A DNA stretch of 64,000 nucleotides from Polynucleobacter sp. MG-Unter2-18 (GCF_018687675.1 NZ_CP061302.1:310001-374000), one strand, 5' to 3'. Shown: positions 17,427 through 25,990, numbered from the stretch's first letter. Numbers and translations are program-made. Notes: generated by a model not told the origin, from the sequence alone.

Positions 17427-17971
17427 GATGCTGAAATAGTGGCGCGTTGATCACGCCAACTGTTTTGTGTGACTACCGAGAAGAGCTCAAATTGCTTCAG
17501 GGCAACATCGAGGTTTTGATCTGCACGAAGCTCAAAAGCATCAAAGCCCACCCGAGCGCCTTGTAGCAATTGATCAATTAAGACATCGCCAATTGCACGA
17601 ACTTCACCTTGCCAGTCAAACCGATCTCTCAGGAGCGCTGCAGTGCTAAAACTTCTGCCATCTCTAAAAATAGGAAAATGAGCACCAACTACTGGCCATA
17701 GTGATTTGCCAGCTTCAATGGTGTCAGCATGTTTCAGAATGTCATCATCTGCCGCAAACCAAACACCAATCTCACCTTGATTTGCGCGATGGATGATGTC
17801 AGGATTTTTATAGTGCGTGATCCACCAATGAAATGGCACCAGTACCTTATGCATTCCATGCTCTAGATCCGGAATGCCACCTTCGTCATGTTCACCATCC
17901 CATACCTGCCATTCATTGGAGATAAGAGAGGGCTTGCTATCTTTTGGAAAAGAAATAATTTGTTTATTCAT
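17423..17971 (-). CDS. DUF934 sulfite-reduction-associated protein
   Basis: A 182-residue protein of the DUF934 family, which in betaproteobacteria nearly always sits beside cysI. The C-terminal half IGVWFAADDD, VGAHFPIFRDGRSFSTAALLRDR and GEVRAIGDVLIDQLLQGARVGFDAFELR is characteristic. The biochemical role is not established; an accessory to the sulfite reductase that lacks a separate flavoprotein has been suggested by context only. It lies 18 bases after cysI. Confidence 0.88.
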   Translation of the reverse strand: MNKQIISFPKDSKPSLISNEWQVWDGEHDEGGIPDLEHGMHKVLVPFHWWITHYKNPDIIHRANQGEIGVWFAADDDILKHADTIEAGKSLWPVVGAHFPIFRDGRSFSTAALLRDRFDWQGEVRAIGDVLIDQLLQGARVGFDAFELRADQNLDVALKQFELFSVVTQNSWRDQRATISAS

Positions 17972-17989
17972 ATATTTATTTTTTGATGG

Positions 17990-19729
17990 CTAGGCTATCG
18001 CACCTTTGCTTGATTCTTTAGAGTGTTTACCATTGTTCCTATAGGCGGCCTCTTTAAAGGGTGCCACTCCTAGGCGACGATAAGTATCGATAAAAGGTTC
18101 ATCTGCTGTACGCTGCTCGACATAGGTATTGATCAGGCTAGTCATCACATCCGGAATCTCATTGGCATAGAAAGAGGGCCCAATGACCTTTCCGATTGAG
18201 GCATCGTTTCCTTGGTCGCCACCTAGGGTGATCTGGTACCACTCCTCACCATCTTTATCGACACCAAGAACGCCAATATTGCCAACGTGATGATGGCCAC
18301 AGGAGTTAATGCAACCAGAGATATTTAAAGTGATATCACCTAAGTCGTGCAGATAATCCAAATCATCAAAACGCTCTTGAATGGCTTTGGCAATTGGTAG
18401 TGATTTGGCATTGGCCAGTGAGCAGAAATCTCCACCAGGGCAAGCAATGATGTCAGTTAGTAGGCCAATATTAGGCAAGACTAAGTTGTAGTTTTTAGCA
18501 GCACGCCATAAGTTGAGAAGCTCTATCTGCTCAACATCAGCCAATACCAGATTCTGTTCATGAGTAACGCGCAGTTCACCAAAGCTGTATTGGTCTGCTA
18601 AGTCGGCGATAGCATTCATTTGGGCGCTGGTGGCATCGCCAGGAGCTGCAGTGCCATGAGGTTTTAGTGAGAGTATGACCGAAGCATATCCAGGCACTTG
18701 GTGCGGCCTTACGTTGCGCTCTAGCCAGCGAGTAAACCCAATTTTCTCACTGGGATTGAGTTTGGAGTGGGCATGGGATTGCAATTGCTCATCGCCCAAT
18801 GCTGTCAGATTTTTGTAGTTTGGCTTAGTGAAGTGTTTAGCAACGCGTTCCCACTCAGCTTGAGTGAAATTATCTTTACTCTGCTTGATATCGTTATGAA
18901 GTTGATTCCATTCACCTTCAACCTGGCGAGCAAATTCTTCCGGACCTAAGGCTTTTACCAAAATCTTGATGCGGGCTTTATAGAGATTATCTCTCCTACC
19001 AAAGCGGTTATACACACGCAATAGGGCGGTCAAATAGCTTGGCAGAACTTGCCATGGTAAGCCTTGCTTAATTAATGATCCCAGTATGGGTGTGCGACCC
19101 ATGCCGCCGCCAGCATAAATATCTGCAGTCAAATCTCCATTATTGATGGCAGGATTTTTCTTGAGCTCAATACCCACATCATGGCAAAGCAATACGGTAC
19201 GATCTTCTTTAGCGCCATTAATGGCGAATTTAAATTTACGCGGTAAGTGCGCAAACTCAGGATGCAAAGTTGACCATTGACGCAGTAACTCACAGATAGG
19301 TCGTGGGTCGATGTATTCATCTGCAGCTACTCCAGCAAAAGCATCGCTTGTAATGTTACGAATACAGTTGCCAGAAGTCTGGATGGCATGCATCTCGACT
19401 TTAGCTAGTTCAGCCAAAATGTCAGGAGTCTTTTCTAATTCAACCCAATTAAATTGAATGTTCTGACGGGTTGTGAAGTGCCCATAGCCGCGATCGTACT
19501 TATCCGCAATAAAAGCAAGGGTGCGTAACTGTTGTGAGCTTAAGAGGCCATAAGGGATGGCAACGCGCAGCATATAGGCGTGGCGTTGGTGGTACAGGCC
19601 ATTCTGAAGTCGAAGGGGTCGAAACTCTTCTTCGGCTAAGGTGCCGTTTAGGCGACGCTCAACCTGGTCACGAAATTGGGTAACCCGTTGATCCACAAGG
19701 GTTTGGTCAATATGGTCATATTTGTACAT
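17990..19729 (-). CDS. cysI: sulfite/nitrite reductase hemoprotein
   Basis: A 579-residue siroheme and [4Fe-4S] enzyme that reduces sulfite to sulfide in cysteine synthesis. Two NiR/SiR ferredoxin-like halves are visible: YGHFTTRQNIQFNW and QTSGNCIRNITSDAFAG early, and FGELRVTHEQNLVLADV late. The four cluster and siroheme cysteines are Cys430, Cys436, Cys473 and Cys477 (ACPGGDFC, SGCINSC). It heads the operon cysI-DUF934-cobA. No cysJ flavoprotein follows, so electrons may come from ferredoxin or another donor. Confidence 0.92.
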   Translation of the reverse strand: MYKYDHIDQTLVDQRVTQFRDQVERRLNGTLAEEEFRPLRLQNGLYHQRHAYMLRVAIPYGLLSSQQLRTLAFIADKYDRGYGHFTTRQNIQFNWVELEKTPDILAELAKVEMHAIQTSGNCIRNITSDAFAGVAADEYIDPRPICELLRQWSTLHPEFAHLPRKFKFAINGAKEDRTVLLCHDVGIELKKNPAINNGDLTADIYAGGGMGRTPILGSLIKQGLPWQVLPSYLTALLRVYNRFGRRDNLYKARIKILVKALGPEEFARQVEGEWNQLHNDIKQSKDNFTQAEWERVAKHFTKPNYKNLTALGDEQLQSHAHSKLNPSEKIGFTRWLERNVRPHQVPGYASVILSLKPHGTAAPGDATSAQMNAIADLADQYSFGELRVTHEQNLVLADVEQIELLNLWRAAKNYNLVLPNIGLLTDIIACPGGDFCSLANAKSLPIAKAIQERFDDLDYLHDLGDITLNISGCINSCGHHHVGNIGVLGVDKDGEEWYQITLGGDQGNDASIGKVIGPSFYANEIPDVMTSLINTYVEQRTADEPFIDTYRRLGVAPFKEAAYRNNGKHSKESSKGAIA

Positions 19730-19780
19730 AGACCCGTATTGTGTAGGGCTATATCCATAACTACAAATACTTAAATATTG

Positions 19781-19810
19781 AATCTATATATCAATTTATG
19801 TATATAGATT
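19781..19810. promoter_or_regulatory. perfect 10-bp inverted repeat upstream of cysI
   Basis: AATCTATATA and its exact complement TATATAGATT are separated by ten bases. The element lies 52-81 bases upstream of the cysI start and 84-113 bases upstream of higB, in the divergent gap. It may be a regulator site for either side; CysB sites are usually less symmetric, so the cognate protein is not evident. Confidence 0.5.
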
Positions 19811-19859
19811 TGACATTTATTTTAGCCGTGTTTCTAAATAAAAGTAACAAAAGTTCCAT

Positions 19860-19893
19860 GTAACAGTTTCTGTTTGGTAGAATATAATGGCAT
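19860..19893 (+). promoter_or_regulatory. higBA promoter, nearly leaderless
   Basis: A consensus -10 box TATAAT (19883-19888) lies five bases before the higB ATG. GTAACA (19860-19865) at 17-base spacing is a fair -35. The predicted transcription start falls on or next to the start codon, and there is no room for a ribosome binding site. Confidence 0.6.
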
Positions 19894-20172
19894 ATGATCT
19901 ATTCGTTTTCATGCAAAGAAACTCAGGCACTTTTTCATAGCAAAACTTCACGAAAATTTAAGAACTTTGAAAGAATTGCCAGGCGTAAGTTACTACAGCT
20001 TCACGCAGCAACTAATTTATTAGACTTGCGTGTGCCGCCCGGTAATTTGCTTGAAGCTTTGCATGGGGATAGAGCGGGTCAACATAGTATTGGGATCAAT
20101 GGCCAGTGGCGGATCTGTTTTATTTGGCAGGTTGATGGTGTGCATGAAGTGGAGATTGTGGACCACCACTAA
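19894..20172 (+). CDS. higB: HigB-type toxin, RelE/ParE family
   Basis: A 92-residue plasmid-maintenance killer protein. The family features are visible: F-RIARRKLLQLHAA, LRVPPGNLLEALHGDRAGQ, HSIGINGQWRICFIW and the closing EVEIVDHH. HigB toxins cut mRNA on the ribosome. The length and the toxin-first order with higA 12 bases downstream are standard. It opens a small accessory island after cysI. Confidence 0.93.
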   Translation: MIYSFSCKETQALFHSKTSRKFKNFERIARRKLLQLHAATNLLDLRVPPGNLLEALHGDRAGQHSIGINGQWRICFIWQVDGVHEVEIVDHH

Positions 20173-20184
20173 GGCAAGATAAAA

Positions 20185-20496
20185 ATGAAGACAATGACAA
20201 AATTACTTGATGAGATTCACCCAGGAGAAATCCTTTTAGAGGACTTTATGAGGCCAATGGAGATTACTGCGCGCAAATTATCGGCAGACATTGATGTTTC
20301 TCCAAGTCGTATCAGCGATATTGTTCATGGAAATCGACCCATCACTGCTGATACTGCAATACGTCTAGGTCTATTTTTTGGGATGGATCCCAAGTTCTGG
20401 TTAAACCTGCAGATGGAATATGACATGCGAGTTGCAAAACGCATATTGCAAAAAGAAATTGAGCCGCGTATACGAGTTTTCCAAATGGCGGCCTAG
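20185..20496 (+). CDS. higA: HigA-type antitoxin, XRE family
   Basis: A 103-residue HTH antitoxin. IHPGEILLEDFMRPMEITARK is the HigA entry motif, followed by an HTH (LSADIDVSPSRISDIVHGNR) and the family segment ADTAIRLGLFFGMDPKFWLNLQ. It neutralises HigB and represses the operon promoter. The start may also be the ATG three codons later. Confidence 0.93.
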   Translation: MKTMTKLLDEIHPGEILLEDFMRPMEITARKLSADIDVSPSRISDIVHGNRPITADTAIRLGLFFGMDPKFWLNLQMEYDMRVAKRILQKEIEPRIRVFQMAA

Positions 20497-20763
20497 AAGT
20501 TTCAAACGCATCCATCAATCTGACTAAAAGTTTTTATCAACCCATTGGGGGTTTTGATGAAAGCCTACCAACCTCTCCTAGCGAGTGGTTTTTCTTATCT
20601 TTTAAAATTTCAATGCGAAATCATTTCTTTCAACGCATGAAGGCTAAATTTCGCCCCATCATGAATTGAGCTAATTCTTTTTCATTTGCTCGCATTACAT
20701 GGGTCAAACCACCAATTCTATTAAGGAGATTGACATGACATAACTATCTACAAGGAGTTTGTT

Positions 20764-21081
20764 ATGTCACGTACATTAAGAAGAAAAAACCAACAGCATG
20801 ATTATGAGTGGGTCTTAATTGACTGGGAATCTTGCATTCCAGGTATCCGATCCCCGCGACACGATCCACTTTCTGTACTAGGTCTAAAAGTGATCGCACG
20901 CTACCATTCTGACAGTCAGGTAACGATGAGTAGTACAGCACCACGCTGGTATCGAAAGTCATATGACCATCGACTACGCACTCGTAATAACAGGCAAATG
21001 AGGAGGTGGCTTGAGGATGCGGAATTTGATCCAGTTTTTGAGGCATCGCATCGGCATGATGCTAATTACAGTTGGTGGTGA
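20764..21081 (+). CDS. unknown 105-residue basic protein
   Basis: I do not recognise it. It is rich in Arg, His and Trp (RTLRRKNQQ, APRWYRKSYDHRLRTRNNRQM, RWLEDAEFDP, ending NYSWW) and has no membrane segment. A good AAGGAG lies seven bases before the ATG, supporting real translation. The same site, AAGGAG with an ATG, also occurs just upstream at 20723-20737, where it opens a two-codon frame (ATG ACA TAA). It lies between two toxin-antitoxin loci and could be a mobile or phage-derived small gene. Confidence 0.55.
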   Translation: MSRTLRRKNQQHDYEWVLIDWESCIPGIRSPRHDPLSVLGLKVIARYHSDSQVTMSSTAPRWYRKSYDHRLRTRNNRQMRRWLEDAEFDPVFEASHRHDANYSWW

Positions 21082-21093
21082 TGCTTTAAAAAA

Positions 21094-21141
21094 TGTTTCT
21101 TATATTTTACAAAATATACAATTTGTATATAATAAGAAACA
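21094..21141 (+). promoter_or_regulatory. nested palindromic operator-promoter of the XRE-AbiEii locus
   Basis: Outer arms TGTTTCTTAT (21094-21103) and ATAAGAAACA (21132-21141) are exact complements. An inner pair ATATAC/GTATAT (21114-21130) shares nearly the same centre. A promoter TTTACA (21106) - 16 bases - TATAAT (21128-21133) lies between the outer arms, and the ATG follows at 21144, so the leader is about four bases. The layout suggests autorepression by the XRE protein. Confidence 0.65.
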
Positions 21142-21143
21142 TT

Positions 21144-21620
21144 ATGAATAATTCAGTTCTAAGCCAGCAACTTGATTTGGGCGCAAAGATTGCGGCCCAA
21201 AGGAAGGCATTGGGTGTCCGCGCTCAATCTGCCGCTAGATCAGCGGGGATTTCACGGGTGACTTTGCATCGAATTGAAAAGGGCGAGACCTCAGTGAGCT
21301 TGGGGGCATATTTGCAGGTATGCCATGCGCTTGGGCTTAACCTGGGGATCTTGACTACAGATGGGGAGTGGGCTGCTCGTGATCAGCGTTCAATAAATCC
21401 ATTGACGTCTGAGGGCCCACATATTCGGGTTGGCGATTACTCTCAGCTAACAGCTTTAGCGTGGCAGCTAGACGTCAACACACTCATTACTGATGAGCAG
21501 GCCAGGGGAATCTATGAGCGCAATAAACGCTTTCTGGATATGCAGCAAATTGATAGTCATGAACGAGCTCTGATGCAGAGATTGATTGCTGAAAAGGGAA
21601 TGGAGAATTTACTTGTTTAA
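21144..21620 (+). CDS. XRE-family regulator, candidate antitoxin
   Basis: A 158-residue protein with an N-terminal XRE HTH (residues 12-68, IAAQRKALGVRAQSAARSAG then ISRVTLHRIEKGETSVSLG). A C-terminal part without a recognised fold follows; it carries ITDEQARGIYERNKRFLD. I chose ATG 21144, just after the promoter palindrome, over an earlier frame-extending start. It overlaps the AbiEii-type gene by eight bases. The arrangement indicates an antitoxin/repressor, unlike the winged-helix AbiEi of classical AbiE systems. Confidence 0.8.
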   Translation: MNNSVLSQQLDLGAKIAAQRKALGVRAQSAARSAGISRVTLHRIEKGETSVSLGAYLQVCHALGLNLGILTTDGEWAARDQRSINPLTSEGPHIRVGDYSQLTALAWQLDVNTLITDEQARGIYERNKRFLDMQQIDSHERALMQRLIAEKGMENLLV

Positions 21621-22437
21621 GCGCGAGCATCACCAAAAAATTTACGAGGTTCTGCAAAGACTTGATGCTCAGGTCTTAAAAGACCATTCTTGTTATTTTG
21701 GTGGTGGGACTGCAATTGCCTTAATGAATGATGAGTATCGAGAATCGGTAGATATTGATTTTTTAGTTTCAGATCTCATAGCTTATCGAGCTCTGCGTCA
21801 ATCACTAACTGGACCTGAAGGAATTTCGGCCATCACTAAAAGTGGTCGAGAGTTAGTTTTAGCTCGTGACATTCGCACGGACCAATACGGTATTCGAGCC
21901 ATGCTGCGTGTGGGGGGCATCAATATTAAGTTTGAAATTATTTCGGAGGGGCGCATTGCTTTTGACGTCCCTAAAGACAAGGACTGCGTGGGAGATATTG
22001 CCACTCTATCAAGAGTTGATTTGGTGGCTAGTAAGCTTTTAGCGAATACAGATCGATGGAATGACGATAGCGTCTTTAGCCGAGATGTTATTGATTTAGC
22101 GATGATGAAGGTAAATAAAAGTGAACTGCATCAGGCTGCTGAAAAAGCAAAGGCAGCTTATGGCAACAGTGTTCTCATTAGCCTTGAAAAGGGAATTGAT
22201 CGGCTTTTTACAAAAGAGGGCTTGCTAGATAGCTGCATTACAGCAATGAAGATTTCGGCCCCTAGGGCCGTGCTTTGGCAAAATCTAGAGAAGTTAAAAG
22301 CGATTGCACCTGACAATGCAGCTAACGAAGGTCAAACATTATCAATTCAAGCTGTATCAGACAAAGAACTTAATTCATTCTTGGAGAACGGTTTGCCTGA
22401 GATAAATCCTATATTAGATTATCTCAAGGATAAGTAA
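21613..22437 (+). CDS. AbiEii/AbiGii-type nucleotidyltransferase, candidate toxin
   Basis: A 274-residue nucleotidyltransferase of the AbiEii/DUF1814 kind. FGGGTAIALMN (Gly30-Thr33) and ESVDIDFLV with Asp47 and Asp49 form the catalytic pocket. RVDLVASKLLANTDRW and SRDVIDLAMM match the downstream Lys and Arg-Asp motifs. AbiEii proteins use NTPs to inactivate translation components such as tRNA. I prefer TTG 21613, which has GGAG seven bases ahead and overlaps the antitoxin stop, over TTG 21586. It would be the toxin of this pair. Confidence 0.82.
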   Translation: MFKREHHQKIYEVLQRLDAQVLKDHSCYFGGGTAIALMNDEYRESVDIDFLVSDLIAYRALRQSLTGPEGISAITKSGRELVLARDIRTDQYGIRAMLRVGGINIKFEIISEGRIAFDVPKDKDCVGDIATLSRVDLVASKLLANTDRWNDDSVFSRDVIDLAMMKVNKSELHQAAEKAKAAYGNSVLISLEKGIDRLFTKEGLLDSCITAMKISAPRAVLWQNLEKLKAIAPDNAANEGQTLSIQAVSDKELNSFLENGLPEINPILDYLKDK

Positions 22438-22446
22438 GGCTGGGTC

Positions 22447-22818
22447 TTAAAACTGAACTTCCCTGTAATGTCGATACAGGTTAGCAATTGATGCAAAGCC
22501 TAGAACCACGATCAGAACAGCAAAAAGGTAGTCTAAGGTGAGGTAAGTAAAGATGCCTGATTGAATGGCCACTGCCGCCGCAATAAAGGCTGCAATAGCT
22601 CCGAAGACTACTAGTTTGAAGTTGGGAATAAAAGCGCCAAGCGTAATTGCCACGAAAAGCAAAATCAGATCTGAAACCAATTGATCTGCAGTTTGAAAAA
22701 TCTGATTAGTGAGTTCAGGGTTGGTCATCTTTCCTAAGACTGCCAACATCAATATGCTGGCAAGTACTGCAAAGTTCAGTTTCGCTTTATTGAAAAGCGT
22801 TTTAAATTGATCATTCAC
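22447..22818 (-). CDS. small membrane protein of unknown function
   Basis: A 123-residue protein with about four hydrophobic helices (around 15-31, 49-66, 68-86, 93-113) and a short basic tail. I do not recognise a family. It ends ten bases from the nucleotidyltransferase stop (convergent) and is followed upstream by another small membrane protein, with which it may be co-transcribed. Confidence 0.6.
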   Translation of the reverse strand: MNDQFKTLFNKAKLNFAVLASILMLAVLGKMTNPELTNQIFQTADQLVSDLILLFVAITLGAFIPNFKLVVFGAIAAFIAAAVAIQSGIFTYLTLDYLFAVLIVVLGFASIANLYRHYREVQF

Positions 22819-22845
22819 GGCAGGTAGTCTTTGTTGGTGAGATAT

Positions 22846-23073
22846 TTAGGGATTGGCGCTACCGCTAAATACCAAGCTGATGCCGATCCACAAGAGGATA
22901 AAGGCAACCAAAATAGTGAAGCCAATTTTTTTAAGGAAGTACTCAAGAGTATCCATATAGGCTTCATCATTACGGCCAAAGTATTGATCAAAGCGTTTCC
23001 ATACTAGGCGACCCACTACCAGCGGAAGTAGCATGGCAACAATGCCGAGAATAATAGTAAGCGTGTTATCCAT
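22846..23073 (-). CDS. small two-helix membrane protein
   Basis: A 75-residue protein with a hydrophobic N-terminus (TIILGIVAMLLPLVVGRLVW) and a second helix (IGFTILVAFILLWIGISLVF), joined by a charged loop with FDQYFGRNDEAYMDTLEYFL. No family assigned. It lies 28 bases before the gene ending at 22447 and shares its strand. Confidence 0.6.
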   Translation of the reverse strand: MDNTLTIILGIVAMLLPLVVGRLVWKRFDQYFGRNDEAYMDTLEYFLKKIGFTILVAFILLWIGISLVFSGSANP

Positions 23074-23100
23074 GGGGTTGGTATTCTTTCTTGCTAATGT

Positions 23101-24009
23101 CTATTGAGTGCCGTTGAAGGCTGGATAGTCGTATAGCATACAGGGATTGTCCGAGAGAATCGCTTTTCTAAGGCTTGGATCTGCTACCCAAGAGCCAAAT
23201 AGATCGCAGAGATCGGCATCATGCGGCATTTGCTTTTTGACCATCACATGAGGCCAATCACTGCCCCAGATCAATCTCTTGCTATTGGCCTTAATCACTG
23301 CATCATTAAATGCTCGCATATCTGCATAGGGAAAGTCCCCATCACAAATGCGATAAGGTCCAGTCATCTTGACCCAAGCTTTATTGTTTTTCAGAAGCTC
23401 TAGCAGGCCCTGGAAACCTTTGTCATCGATGCCATGTTTTGCGTGGGAGTAGCCAAAGTGACCAAATACTAAGTCCACTGGAAAGTTTGCAAATGTTTTA
23501 GCGAGATCAGGATATTCATTAACATGAGCGAGCAATTCTAAATGCCAACCAAAGGGTTGGATGCGCCTAGCGATTGCAGATAATTCGTCGATTGGTAAGC
23601 CCTTCGATTTATCAGCAACATCGACAACATTGCAACGAATGCCTCTCACGCCAGCTTGATGAAGTCTCTCAAGTTCAGCATCAGTGATATCGCTATCGAT
23701 GACTGCAACCCCACGAAACTTGTTGGGGTTTGTAGAGAGCGCTGCGAGCATGGCTCGATTATTGCTACCGTATACGCTGGGCTGAACTAAGACCGCACGA
23801 TCAATGCCCAGCATATTTAATAGGGATTCGTATTGCGTCAGCGTGGCATCAGGTGGAGTGTAGATGCGCTCCTGTGCATAAGGAAACTCCAAGGCTGGCC
23901 CACATACATGGGCATGACAATCTACCGCCCCAGGCGGAAATTGAATCTTAGGTGATCGAATTTCTGGATCTGGGGCTTGGCAGAGTGGAGCTGCTGGAGT
24001 TGAGTTCAA
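23101..24009 (-). CDS. amidohydrolase, 2-pyrone-4,6-dicarboxylate lactonase-like
   Basis: A 302-residue TIM-barrel metal hydrolase of amidohydrolase family 2. VDCHAHVCGP is the metal-binding HxH, LVQPSVYGSNNRAML, GVRGIRCNVVD, LVFGHFGYSHAKHG and IWGSDWPHVMV (catalytic Asp) follow the LigI order. It probably opens a lactone in aromatic or dicarboxylate breakdown. The best start seems to be TTG 24009, 15 bases after the upstream stop. It shares an operon with a Bug-type receptor. Confidence 0.8.
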   Translation of the reverse strand: MNSTPAAPLCQAPDPEIRSPKIQFPPGAVDCHAHVCGPALEFPYAQERIYTPPDATLTQYESLLNMLGIDRAVLVQPSVYGSNNRAMLAALSTNPNKFRGVAVIDSDITDAELERLHQAGVRGIRCNVVDVADKSKGLPIDELSAIARRIQPFGWHLELLAHVNEYPDLAKTFANFPVDLVFGHFGYSHAKHGIDDKGFQGLLELLKNNKAWVKMTGPYRICDGDFPYADMRAFNDAVIKANSKRLIWGSDWPHVMVKKQMPHDADLCDLFGSWVADPSLRKAILSDNPCMLYDYPAFNGTQ

Positions 24010-24024
24010 TTTGATACAGGTAGA

Positions 24025-25032
24025 TTACTGTGGTTCGATGTTGGCATCTTTAGCAATCTTTTGATACTTCGCCATCTCATCGCGCACAAACTTAGCAAAT
24101 TCTTGTGGGCTCATTGGTGTTGCTTTAATGCCTTTAGCCTCATAAGCAGCCTTTACTTCAGGAGTTTGCATTGCTAGATTGATATCTTGATTAATCTTTT
24201 TCACAATCGCTGCTGGAACGCCGGCAGGTGCCCATACCCCAAACCAAAGACCAATTTCAAAGTTGGAGTAACCCAACTCAGCAATGCTGGGGATATCTGG
24301 TACTGCTGCATTACGTGCTTTGCTAGTAACACCAAGCGCTCTTACTTTGCCGCCCTTGAGTTGCCCGATAGCAGTATCCAGTGGTGCCATATAGAAAGCA
24401 GTGCGCCCAGCCATCGTGTCTGAAATGGCTTCTGGAGATCCTTTGTAAGGAACGTGAATGAGTTTGATACCCATCATCTGATTAAAGTACTCAGCAGCGA
24501 GGTGAGTTGAGCTGCCAACACCTGCAGATGCGAATGTGATTTCTCCCGGTTTGGATTTAGCGGCAATCACCAAGTCACGAATCGATTGATAAGGACCCTC
24601 GGCTGAGGTAATTAAGACGTAAGGAGTTTGTCCAAGGATATCGACATCAACCAAACTCTTCAGTGGATCGTAAGGCAGTTTTTTATAGATTGCAGGATTA
24701 GCCGCATAGGAGGCAGATTGCACCAGGAGGGTATAGCCGTCAGGTTCTGCACTAACAACTGCACCGGTACCGATTAAGCCGCCAGCACCAGGACGATTTT
24801 CAATAATGACGGATTGTTTCCAGGTTTCAGAGAGGCTTTTGGCAACAATGCGACCAGCAATATCGGCGCCAGACCCAGCGGTCAAGGGCACAATCATTTT
24901 GACCGTGCGATTGGGGTAGTTTTGCGCGTTGGCAGTCGTTGATATGAGGTTCAGGCTCAAACCTAGACCAATGAACAAGCTCACCATCAAGTTGCGCTTT
25001 GGCGAGCGAGGGGATTGCAATGTCTTTTGCAT
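24025..25032 (-). CDS. Bug-family (TctC) periplasmic solute receptor
   Basis: A secreted binding protein of about 335 residues. A signal peptide (LMVSLFIGLGLSLNLISTTA, cleavage near ANAQ) precedes YPNRTVKMIVPLTAGSGADI and IENRPGAGGLIGTGAVVSAE, the hallmarks of the Bug receptors abundant in Burkholderiales. They capture carboxylates. No TctAB membrane genes are near, as is common for orphan Bug proteins. AAGGAG lies just upstream of two adjacent ATGs; spacing favours 25032. The next gene's role suggests an aromatic-derived acid as ligand. Confidence 0.9.
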   Translation of the reverse strand: MQKTLQSPRSPKRNLMVSLFIGLGLSLNLISTTANAQNYPNRTVKMIVPLTAGSGADIAGRIVAKSLSETWKQSVIIENRPGAGGLIGTGAVVSAEPDGYTLLVQSASYAANPAIYKKLPYDPLKSLVDVDILGQTPYVLITSAEGPYQSIRDLVIAAKSKPGEITFASAGVGSSTHLAAEYFNQMMGIKLIHVPYKGSPEAISDTMAGRTAFYMAPLDTAIGQLKGGKVRALGVTSKARNAAVPDIPSIAELGYSNFEIGLWFGVWAPAGVPAAIVKKINQDINLAMQTPEVKAAYEAKGIKATPMSPQEFAKFVRDEMAKYQKIAKDANIEPQ

Positions 25033-25143
25033 CATGTCTCCTTAGTATTTTTATTGTTTCATTGGATAATCTACCATGCTCCTTTCAAGATCTCCATGAT
25101 TAAGACGGGATATTTAAAAATTGCTAGATCAGCCAGAAAGTAC

Positions 25144-25965
25144 ATGCAAATGAGCCAAAAACTAGAAAAACAGATCATTAAGGTCAATGGAATCGATATT
25201 GCCTACCGTTTTGATGGTCCTAGCGATGGTCATGTGGTGATGGTGGCTAATAGCTTAATGTCTGACTGTAGTATGTGGGATTGGAATGTGCCTGCATTAA
25301 GCGATCGCTATCGAGTGCTGCGCTTTGATAAGCGCGGGCACGGCGATTCAGAAACAACTCCTGCCCCCTACAGCATCCCCCAATTGACTGATGACGCGGT
25401 TGCCTTATTGGATGCACTGAAAATTGATAAAGTGCATTTCATTGGACTGTCGATGGGGGGCATGATTGGCCAACAATTAGGTGCCCGCTATCCAGAGCGT
25501 GTCTACTCTCTATCTTTGTGTGACACCGCCAGTGAAATGCCGCCACGCAGTTTGTGGGAAGAGCGCTTTGAGATTGCTCGAAAAGAAGGAACTGCTGGTT
25601 TGGTAGATGGCACTATTAAGCGCTGGTTTACTGCCCCATTTATTGCGCGTGCCCCTCAAGATATTGCCAAGGTGCGCGAGATGATTTTAGGTACCGGAGT
25701 TGAGGGCTATCTGGGGTGCGCAAGCGCGGTCAGGGATATGGCGCAAACAACGATGTTGCTCAAAATCAAAGCGCCAACACTCATCTTGACTGGTCGCCAG
25801 GATCCTGCCTGCACGGTGGATCAAGCAATCGTGCTGAACCGCATGATTGATGGATCCAAGTTTGTCATCTTGGAAGATGCGGCCCACCTATCCAACATCG
25901 AGCAGCCAGAGGCATTTAATCGCACTGTCCGTGAATTTATTGATACAGTCGATAACACTTTATAG
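25144..25965 (+). CDS. alpha/beta hydrolase, 3-oxoadipate enol-lactonase-like
   Basis: An alpha/beta hydrolase of about 270 residues. FDKRGHGDSE, the nucleophile elbow GLSMGGMIGQQL (Ser), LILTGRQDPA (Asp) and EDAAHLSNIEQPE (His) make the triad, in the PcaD-like pattern. It would hydrolyse a lactone or ester. It is divergent from the receptor/amidohydrolase pair and may belong to the same catabolic set. The start is uncertain: ATG 25144, 25150 and an upstream 25096 are all in frame. Confidence 0.78.
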   Translation: MQMSQKLEKQIIKVNGIDIAYRFDGPSDGHVVMVANSLMSDCSMWDWNVPALSDRYRVLRFDKRGHGDSETTPAPYSIPQLTDDAVALLDALKIDKVHFIGLSMGGMIGQQLGARYPERVYSLSLCDTASEMPPRSLWEERFEIARKEGTAGLVDGTIKRWFTAPFIARAPQDIAKVREMILGTGVEGYLGCASAVRDMAQTTMLLKIKAPTLILTGRQDPACTVDQAIVLNRMIDGSKFVILEDAAHLSNIEQPEAFNRTVREFIDTVDNTL

Positions 25966-25990
25966 GAATGGAATTCAACATTAAAGCGCT

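Noticed and set aside
20537..20562. Possible terminator after higA
   Set aside because: The arms around CCCATTGGGG pair only with bulges and the T-rich part is inside the stem, so I did not list it.
20762..21046. A 94-codon minus-strand frame opposite the unknown 105-residue gene
   Set aside because: It is the antisense shadow of the plus-strand gene, which has a good ribosome site; the minus frame has none.
21144..22437. A classical AbiE (AbiEi/AbiEii) system
   Set aside because: The toxin-like gene fits AbiEii, but the partner is an XRE protein without the AbiEi winged-helix and C-terminal domain.
19894..22437. A prophage remnant or integrative element
   Set aside because: No integrase, transposase, attachment repeats or structural phage genes are visible; only toxin-antitoxin genes and one unknown gene.
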